Part shown: one piece after another, positions 6,255 to 12,017 of the stretch | Position numbering within the stretch: position 1 is the first letter of the stretch | How the letters are laid out: each line of letters starts with the position of its first letter | Notes under the pieces: model-generated | Database searches by the model: none | Told to the model about the DNA's origin: nothing | What the model saw: only the letters and a program-made list of their open reading frames with translations | Program-made: the position numbers and the translations under genes | Assembly (NCBI GenBank): GCA_002386585.1 | Contig: DGIZ01000039.1 | Coordinates: 1 to 12,017, forward strand | Length of the DNA stretch: 12,017 bases | DNA from: Brevundimonas sp. UBA4609 | Lineage (GTDB): Bacteria > Pseudomonadota > Alphaproteobacteria > Caulobacterales > Caulobacteraceae | Direction: 5' to 3'

Positions 6255-6731
6255 ATGAGCGACCTCTACGAACTCAGCGTCAGCCGCTTCATCAAGGCCC
6301 CGCCCGAGACGGTGTGGCGGGCCTGGACCCGACACGGGACCGAATGGTTCACCCCCCGGCCGTGGACGACGGTCTCGGTCGACTACGACCTGCGCCCCGG
6401 CGGCCGCGCCGACATAGTCATGCAGTCGCCCGAGGGCGAGCGGCATGAGTATCGCGGCGTGGTGCTGGAGGTGGAGCCGGAGCGCCGCCTGGCCACCACC
6501 AGCGCCCTCGTCGAGGGCTGGGTCCCGCAGGCGGGCGACATGAACTTCGTCCGCATCGACACCTTCGAGCCCGAGGGCGACGGCACGCGCTACACCGCCC
6601 GCGCCCGCCACTGGGACGAGAAGGCCATGCTGGCCCACCGCGACATGGGCTTCGAGCCCGGCTGGGGCGCCGCCGCCGACCAGCTGGCCCAGGTCGCCGA
6701 GAACCTCACCCCGCAGGAGAGCGCGTCATGA
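6255..6731 (+). CDS. AHSA1-type SRPBCC domain protein
   Basis: This 158-residue protein matches the AHSA1 (activator of Hsp90 ATPase homologue 1-like) branch of the SRPBCC / START-like fold. It opens with the typical VSRFIKAPPETVWRAWT strand-helix, followed by a YDLRPGGRADIVMQSPEGE segment, EYRGVVLEVEPERRL, and a long final helix around MGFEPGWGAAADQLAQVAE. These proteins form a deep hydrophobic pocket that binds small lipophilic molecules, and in bacteria they are usually found with VOC proteins and ArsR- or HxlR-type regulators, as here. No catalytic residues can be named. It starts 3 bases after the VOC stop, and its end overlaps the next gene by 4 bases (ATGA), indicating translational coupling. 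Confidence 0.9.
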   Translation: MSDLYELSVSRFIKAPPETVWRAWTRHGTEWFTPRPWTTVSVDYDLRPGGRADIVMQSPEGERHEYRGVVLEVEPERRLATTSALVEGWVPQAGDMNFVRIDTFEPEGDGTRYTARARHWDEKAMLAHRDMGFEPGWGAAADQLAQVAENLTPQESAS

Positions 6732-7222
6732 GCGACAAGATCATTCCCTGTATCTGGTACGACCTCGGCCAGGCGAAGAAGGCGGCCGAGTTCTACGTCT
6801 CGCTCGGCCTGCCCGACAGCCGCATCGACCGCGTCGTCGCCAGCCCCGCCGACAATCCGTCCAGCCCGGCCGGGTCGGAACTGGTGGTCGAGTTCACCCT
6901 CGCCGGACAGCGCTACGTCGGGCTGAACGGCGGCCCGACCTTCCCCCAGACCGAGGCCGTGTCGTTCATGATCATGACCGACGACCAGGCCGAGACCGAC
7001 CGTCTGTGGGACGCCATCGTCGGCGCCGGCGGGGCCGAAAGCGCCTGCGGCTGGTGCAAGGATCGCTGGGGCGTGAACTGGCAGATCACCCCTCGCCGCC
7101 TGATGGCCTTCTACGACGACCCCAACCCCGCCCGCGCCAAGGCCGCCTTCGAGGCCATGATGACGATGCACAAGATCGACATCGCCGCCATCGAGGCCGC
7201 CGCTGATGCGGCTTCTTCCTAG
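6728..7222 (+). CDS. PhnB-like VOC protein (3-demethylubiquinone methyltransferase-like fold)
   Basis: This 164-residue protein belongs to the PhnB-like VOC group (often mis-named 3-demethylubiquinone-9 3-methyltransferase). Hallmarks are an N-terminal IPCIWYDLGQAKKAAEFY segment, GLNGGPTFPQTEAVSFMI (66-83) and the diagnostic CGWCKDRWGVNWQITP (107-122). The group has no S-adenosylmethionine site and its biochemical role is unsettled. C107 and C110 form a CxxC here, where many relatives have a single Cys (from memory). The ATG overlaps the previous stop and is preceded by AGGAGA at 6715-6720. It is the third gene of the operon. The Ala-rich C-terminal helix is longer than the core fold needs. 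Confidence 0.9.
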   Translation: MSDKIIPCIWYDLGQAKKAAEFYVSLGLPDSRIDRVVASPADNPSSPAGSELVVEFTLAGQRYVGLNGGPTFPQTEAVSFMIMTDDQAETDRLWDAIVGAGGAESACGWCKDRWGVNWQITPRRLMAFYDDPNPARAKAAFEAMMTMHKIDIAAIEAAADAASS

Positions 7223-7234
7223 TGGGCTGCGGTC

Positions 7235-7251
7235 AGAAGGCTCCGCCTTCT
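7235..7251. other. Short perfect hairpin downstream of the PhnB-like gene
   Basis: AGAAGGC (7235-7241), loop TCC, GCCTTCT (7245-7251): a perfect 7-bp stem 12 bases after the PhnB-like stop codon. It has no T tract, so it is at best a weak or partial terminator, or an mRNA 3'-end protecting structure between the operon and the DUF1428 gene. Confidence 0.45.
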
Positions 7252-7252
7252 C

Positions 7253-7286
7253 GACCCGACGCGGCCTGAGACCCGACGCGACCTGA
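7253..7286. repeat. 17-bp tandem duplication
   Basis: Two adjoining 17-base units beginning GACCCGACGCG (7253-7269 and 7270-7286) differ at one base. They lie in the 183-bp gap before DUF1428. This is probably a slippage duplication; no function is evident. Confidence 0.75.
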
Positions 7287-7405
7287 ACTGTCGCTTTCCA
7301 CCAAGACTGAGGCTGCGCCTGCCCCGACTATCCGCCCCCCGCCCCTCAAACAGCGAGCCGCCGCGCGGCGAGCGATAGGGGCCAAACCTCCGAAGGAGAA
7401 CCACG

Positions 7406-7759
7406 ATGAGCTACGTCACAGGCTTCCTGACCCCCGTAAAGGCCGAGAACAAGGACCGCTACGTCGAGTCCGCCCGCGTCGCCTGGCCGCTGTTCAAGGG
7501 CTACGGCGCCCTGGCCCATGTCGAGACCTGGGGCGTCGACGTGCCCGACGGCAAGGTCACCAGCTTCCCCATGGCGGTGAAGCTGGAGGACGGCGAGGTC
7601 GTCGTCTTCTCCTGGCTGATCTGGCCCGACAAGAAGACCGCCGATGACGCCTGGGCCAAGATGCAGGACGACCCCGCCATGGCGAACATGGACATGCCCT
7701 TCGACGGCAAGCGCATGATGTGGGGCGGCTTCGAAACCGTCTTCGACGAGCGCAGCTGA
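7406..7759 (+). CDS. DUF1428 family protein
   Basis: This 117-residue protein matches DUF1428 (COG5507, YbaA-like). It begins YVTGFLTPVKAENKDRYVE, has a central VETWGVDVPDGKVTSFPMAVK, then ED-GEVVVFSWLIWPDKKTADDAWAKM, and ends with MPFDGKRMMWGGFETVF, the family's signature end. It is a small cytoplasmic ferredoxin-like (dimeric alpha-beta barrel) protein of unknown function. AAGGAG at 7393-7398 sets the start. It follows the VOC operon by 183 bp on the same strand. It may be co-transcribed or have its own promoter, since a hairpin and a tandem repeat intervene. DUF1428 genes often accompany VOC and AHSA1 genes, which supports a shared role. Confidence 0.93.
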   Translation: MSYVTGFLTPVKAENKDRYVESARVAWPLFKGYGALAHVETWGVDVPDGKVTSFPMAVKLEDGEVVVFSWLIWPDKKTADDAWAKMQDDPAMANMDMPFDGKRMMWGGFETVFDERS

Positions 7760-7767
7760 CAAACCGC

Positions 7768-7792
7768 CGGGGTCGGTCGCGCACCGGCCCCG
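7768..7792 (+). terminator. Hairpin at the end of DUF1428, possible terminator
   Basis: A 10-bp stem, 7768-7777 with 7783-7792, loop CGCGC; one pair is a G-U wobble on the plus-strand transcript and a mismatch on the minus. It fills the 43-bp gap between the convergent DUF1428 and EamA genes. It has no T tract, so termination is likely but not certain. Confidence 0.5.
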
Positions 7793-7802
7793 ACGTCTGC
7801 GC

Positions 7803-8777
7803 CTATGCGCCGCCATGCGCGACGCCCGGCTTCGCCTTGTGGGCGCGCAGGCAGGCAGCGACGCTGAGCGCCGCCAGAACGAAGGCCAGCGCCTCCATCG
7901 CCGTCGGCAGGCGTCGCTCCCAGCCGAAGCCGTAGATCAGGGCGAACAGGGTCTCGAACAGGATCATCTGGCCGACCAGGGTCAGCGGCAGCAGCCGGCT
8001 CATCCGGTTCCACAGGTTGTTGCCGACGATCGAGGCCAGCACGGCCACGCCGACCGAGACTCCCGCCAGCCTCATCCAGTCCGCCGCCTCATGCTGCGCG
8101 CCCGAAGCGGTCAACAGGGCGACCGGCAGAAGCAGCAGGCTTTGCGCCCCGGTGACGACGCCGGTCAGCAGATTCCAGTCGTGGGCGGACACCGCCTCCA
8201 GTTGGCGAAGCCGCCGTGCGTTCTGAACCGCGAAAAAGGTCCATGAGGCCAGGGCGCCGACCGCGCAGGCGAAGCCTCTAAATCGCGTCATGTGCGAGGT
8301 CTCGGCCGGCGCCGCCAGGGCCTGCCAGCCGATGCAGACCGCCCCGGCGATGCAGAGCAGCAAGGGCAGATGCAGCTGCTTCAGCGGCGCCGCGCCGTGA
8401 TCGCGGCTGCCGATGATGGTCACCGCCACCGGCAGGAAGCCGATGACCAGGGAGGTCATGGCGATGCCGCCCGTCTGCACGGCCCCCGACAGCAGGATGT
8501 AGTAGAGGGTGTTGCCGGTAAGGGCGAGCCAGAACAGGTTCAGCCAGTCGCGCCGTCCGATCCGCGCCGTCACCGCCGCCCACTGCGGCGCCAGCAACGC
8601 CCAGGCGATCAGGCCATAGGCGAGGTAGCGTCCCACCGTCAGCTGCAGGGGATTGAAGTCCCGCGCCAGCTCGGGCGCCAGGAAGACCAGCCCCCACAGC
8701 GCGCCCGCGCCGATGCCGCAGGCGACGCCGAGCGCCGTCCGGTTGTTTCGACCCTGCCCGATGATTTGCGCCGTCAT
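7803..8777 (-). CDS. EamA/DMT-family membrane transporter
   Basis: This 324-residue integral membrane protein of the drug/metabolite transporter (EamA) family has two five-helix halves, giving about ten hydrophobic segments. The first half opens with GVACGIGAGALWGLVFLAPEL, a motif typical of DMT exporters, and has a FNPLQLTVGRYLAYGL second helix. The second half opens near FACAVGALASWTFFAVQNARR and ends ETLFALIYGFGWE followed by a last helix and a basic cytoplasmic tail. I chose the ATG at 8777, which precedes a normal DMT start (MTAQIIGQGRNN). The frame stays open up to 9002, but the extra 75 residues overlap the divergent Lrp-type gene and lack family resemblance. It probably exports amino acids or related metabolites, inferred from its divergent Lrp/AsnC neighbour 109 bp away. 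Confidence 0.92.
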   Translation of the reverse strand: MTAQIIGQGRNNRTALGVACGIGAGALWGLVFLAPELARDFNPLQLTVGRYLAYGLIAWALLAPQWAAVTARIGRRDWLNLFWLALTGNTLYYILLSGAVQTGGIAMTSLVIGFLPVAVTIIGSRDHGAAPLKQLHLPLLLCIAGAVCIGWQALAAPAETSHMTRFRGFACAVGALASWTFFAVQNARRLRQLEAVSAHDWNLLTGVVTGAQSLLLLPVALLTASGAQHEAADWMRLAGVSVGVAVLASIVGNNLWNRMSRLLPLTLVGQMILFETLFALIYGFGWERRLPTAMEALAFVLAALSVAACLRAHKAKPGVAHGGA

Positions 8778-8886
8778 TTCCAGTTCCCGCTTGGCTTGGC
8801 GGCGAGCTATACCAAGGGGCGGACGGGGCGTTTCCTCTCGATCACAGGCCCAAACGCAACAAAAACTCGCGCAAAAAAGACCGCTG
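8778..8886. promoter_or_regulatory. Divergent promoter/operator region, EamA exporter and Lrp-type regulator
   Basis: A 109-bp spacer between divergently transcribed genes, with A-rich tracts at about 8859-8865 and 8874-8880 in otherwise GC-rich DNA. The related segments CGCAACAAAAAC and GCGCAAAAAAGA repeat with a period of about 15 bp. Lrp/AsnC proteins favour AT-rich, phased sites, so these tracts are the best candidates for a binding site. No clear -35/-10 pair is visible. Confidence 0.35.
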
Positions 8887-9375
8887 ATGGCCGCACGACC
8901 CGCTTCTCCACAACGCTCGCTGGACAGCTTTGATCGCGCGATCCTGCGCATCGTCCAGCGCGACGCGCGGACGCCGCAACGCGCCATCGCCGAAGCCGTC
9001 AATCTGTCCGCCGCCGCCGTTCAGCGACGGATCGCGGCCATGGAGGCCAGCGGCGTCATCCGCCGCAACGTCGCCCTGGTGGACCCGAAGTCGATCCCCC
9101 TGACCATCACCTCCATCGTCGAGGTCTATCTGCAGGACGAGCGGGCCGAGACGGTCCAGAACGCCAAGGCCCGCTTCCTGGCCGAACCTGAGGTGCAGCA
9201 GTGCTACTACGTCACCGGCGGCACCAGCTTCATCCTGATCGTCGTCACCACCGACATGGCGGCCTATGAGGCGCTGACGAAGCGGCTGTTCGAAGAGAAC
9301 GACAGCATCAACCGCTTCCGCTCCCTGATCGCCCTGGACCGTGTGAAGACGGACGCCTCGCTGATCATCCCCTGA
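8887..9375 (+). CDS. Lrp/AsnC-family transcriptional regulator
   Basis: This 162-residue protein has the standard Lrp/AsnC layout. The N-terminal helix-turn-helix (about residues 12-60) contains LDSFDRAILRIVQRDARTPQ, the recognition region VNLSAAAVQRRIAAMEASGVI, and the following strand RNVALVDPKSI. The RAM/ligand-binding domain (about 68-155) includes CYYVTGGTSFILIVVTTD, in which the Gly-rich turn forms the effector pocket between subunits. Length is normal for the family. The ATG at 8887 was chosen because it begins a normal-length protein; the frame is open further upstream but lacks family resemblance and would overlap the transporter gene. Ribosome-binding site is weak (AAAAGA). It probably senses an amino acid and controls the divergent EamA exporter gene. 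The effector is unknown. Confidence 0.93.
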   Translation: MAARPASPQRSLDSFDRAILRIVQRDARTPQRAIAEAVNLSAAAVQRRIAAMEASGVIRRNVALVDPKSIPLTITSIVEVYLQDERAETVQNAKARFLAEPEVQQCYYVTGGTSFILIVVTTDMAAYEALTKRLFEENDSINRFRSLIALDRVKTDASLIIP

Positions 9376-9383
9376 AGTCCCGT

Positions 9384-9411
9384 CGCAGCGCCCCAGACGC
9401 AGCGCCCCAGA
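9384..9411. repeat. 14-bp perfect tandem duplication
   Basis: CGCAGCGCCCCAGA occurs twice head to tail (9384-9397 and 9398-9411) between the Lrp-type stop codon and the rpoD terminator. Probably a replication-slippage product without function. Confidence 0.85.
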
Positions 9412-9414
9412 ACG

Positions 9415-9447
9415 AAAAACGCCGGCGAGATCGGAACCTCGCCGGCG
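9415..9447 (-). terminator. Rho-independent terminator of rpoD
   Basis: A perfect 10-bp GC-rich stem (9420-9429 with 9438-9447), 8-base loop. On the minus strand the hairpin is followed by a run of five T (9415-9419 are A on the plus strand). It lies 24 bp past the rpoD stop codon and is well placed to end the dnaG-rpoD transcript. On the plus strand no T tract follows, so it would serve the Lrp-type gene less well. Confidence 0.9.
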
Positions 9448-9471
9448 CAAATCTTCGGACGATCAGATCGA

Positions 9472-11394
<1,923 letters not shown>

Positions 11395-11458
11395 TCAGTC
11401 TGTCTCCACGGCCGGCGGGGGGTGATCAGGCCCCTGCGGCGAAAATACAACGCCCGAC

Positions 11459-11482
11459 GACTTCGTTGGTTACGAAGAAGTC
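11459..11482 (-). other. Small hairpin overlapping the dnaG stop codon
   Basis: CTTCGT (11461-11466) and ACGAAG (11472-11477) form a 6-bp stem with a 5-base loop, extendable by GA/TC across a three-base bulge. The dnaG stop codon (11470-11472) lies in the loop and at the stem edge. It could slow or partly terminate transcription between dnaG and rpoD, but it is short and lacks a T run immediately after it. Confidence 0.4.
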
Positions 11483-12017
11483 GAGTCTTCCCAAATCGTT
11501 CCGGTCTTGATGGCCCGCCGCAAAGCATCGCGCTCGGCCTTCACCAGAGCGAAAGCCGAGTTATCGAAAGCCTTGTGGGCCTCCGACTTCGCCGACGCGA
11601 GCGCCTCGTCCAACGCCGCTGCGCGGGTCAGAGCGTCGAACGCCTGCGACCACCGGGTCCTCGCCTCGCCGAGGGGCTTGTCTGTAGCCAGGAATGGCGC
11701 GCCGGACTTCGCCGCCGCCTTCTCGACCTCGCGCAACATGGCGTCATGACCCGATTGGGCCAGATGGCGGCGCAGGGCGGCGGAGTCAAGGGTCCGGCCC
11801 GAGAAACGCAGCCGCACCATCTCCTGCGCCAGCCCGTCCAGGGCCGGATCGCCGAAACCGTAGCGCGCCACCGCCTCCATGTGGTCGTCCAGCCGCTCCG
11901 GGTCGTCCAGCGCCCCGTGCGCCAGGGCGGCGGCGATCGGCTCGACCGATCGGAACAGGGCCTGCATGGCCTGGGCGCCCTCGACCGTCTGCCCCTGCAG
12001 CGGCGGCGGCCCGCGCC
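11470..12017 (-). CDS. dnaG: DNA primase DnaG, C-terminal part (truncated by window edge)
   Basis: The frame is open from the right edge of the window, so the first 182 residues seen belong to the end of a longer protein (about 600-650 residues in the family). The N-terminal zinc-binding and TOPRIM catalytic domains are outside. The visible part is the helical C-terminal region that in DnaG contacts the DnaB helicase: a first half with ALFRSVEPIAAALAHGALDDPERLDDH and DPALDGLAQEMVRL, and a last segment ending RRAIKTGTIWEDSTSS. The C-terminal region is poorly conserved among species. The identification rests on its layout and on its place just upstream of rpoD, the normal alphaproteobacterial order. 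DnaG makes RNA primers at the replication fork. Confidence 0.85.
   Translation of the reverse strand, partial: RGPPPLQGQTVEGAQAMQALFRSVEPIAAALAHGALDDPERLDDHMEAVARYGFGDPALDGLAQEMVRLRFSGRTLDSAALRRHLAQSGHDAMLREVEKAAAKSGAPFLATDKPLGEARTRWSQAFDALTRAAALDEALASAKSEAHKAFDNSAFALVKAERDALRRAIKTGTIWEDSTSS

Noticed and set aside
6728..7222. Ubiquinone-biosynthesis methyltransferase
   Set aside because: The family name is historical. There is no methyl-donor binding motif, only a VOC fold of PhnB type.
8778..9002. 75-residue N-terminal extension of the EamA transporter
   Set aside because: It would overlap the divergent regulator gene, is Cys/Arg-rich and unlike transporter starts. The ATG at 8777 gives a normal DMT protein.

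Overview
The window is high-GC DNA with strong GC bias at third codon positions. The gene pair at its right end, dnaG followed by rpoD on the minus strand, is the macromolecular-synthesis arrangement common in Alphaproteobacteria. Together with the 640-residue RpoD, the dispersed GC-rich palindromes and the general style of the proteins, this suggests a member of the Caulobacterales, most likely Brevundimonas or a close relative. The genus is inferred from protein character, not from a search.

Left part (1-2580). A secreted S1/P1-type zinc nuclease lies on the minus strand. Next is a 393-bp gene-free stretch with an AT-rich core, then a plus-strand 3D-domain (double-psi beta-barrel, cell-wall type) protein. 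A strong bidirectional terminator separates that gene from a convergent Mpo1-like (DUF962) membrane protein. A 30-bp perfect inverted repeat of REP type sits between the DUF962 gene and the next gene. Part of a second copy is cut by the left edge.

Middle (2586-7800). A DEAD-box RNA helicase with a DbpA-type RNA-binding domain and a long basic repetitive tail is transcribed leftward. It is divergent from a tiny 70-residue protein that looks like the two ends of a flagellar rod protein joined without a middle. Next comes an HxlR-type repressor fused to a C-terminal sterol-carrier-like domain, divergent from a tight operon: VOC protein, AHSA1/SRPBCC protein, PhnB-like VOC protein. A DUF1428 protein follows 183 bp downstream. 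The regulator and these four small cytoplasmic proteins probably form one regulated unit for handling small reactive or hydrophobic molecules. The substrate cannot be read from the sequence.

Right part (7803-12017). An EamA/DMT-family exporter is divergent from an Lrp/AsnC-type regulator, a layout typical of an amino-acid-responsive regulator next to its transport target. A clear rpoD terminator follows, then rpoD (principal sigma factor) and the C-terminal part of dnaG (primase), which runs off the window. No tRNA, rRNA, CRISPR array, insertion sequence or prophage gene was seen. Most of the window is ordinary chromosomal core. The items most worth a second look are the mini rod protein, the HxlR-controlled cassette and the REP-like elements.
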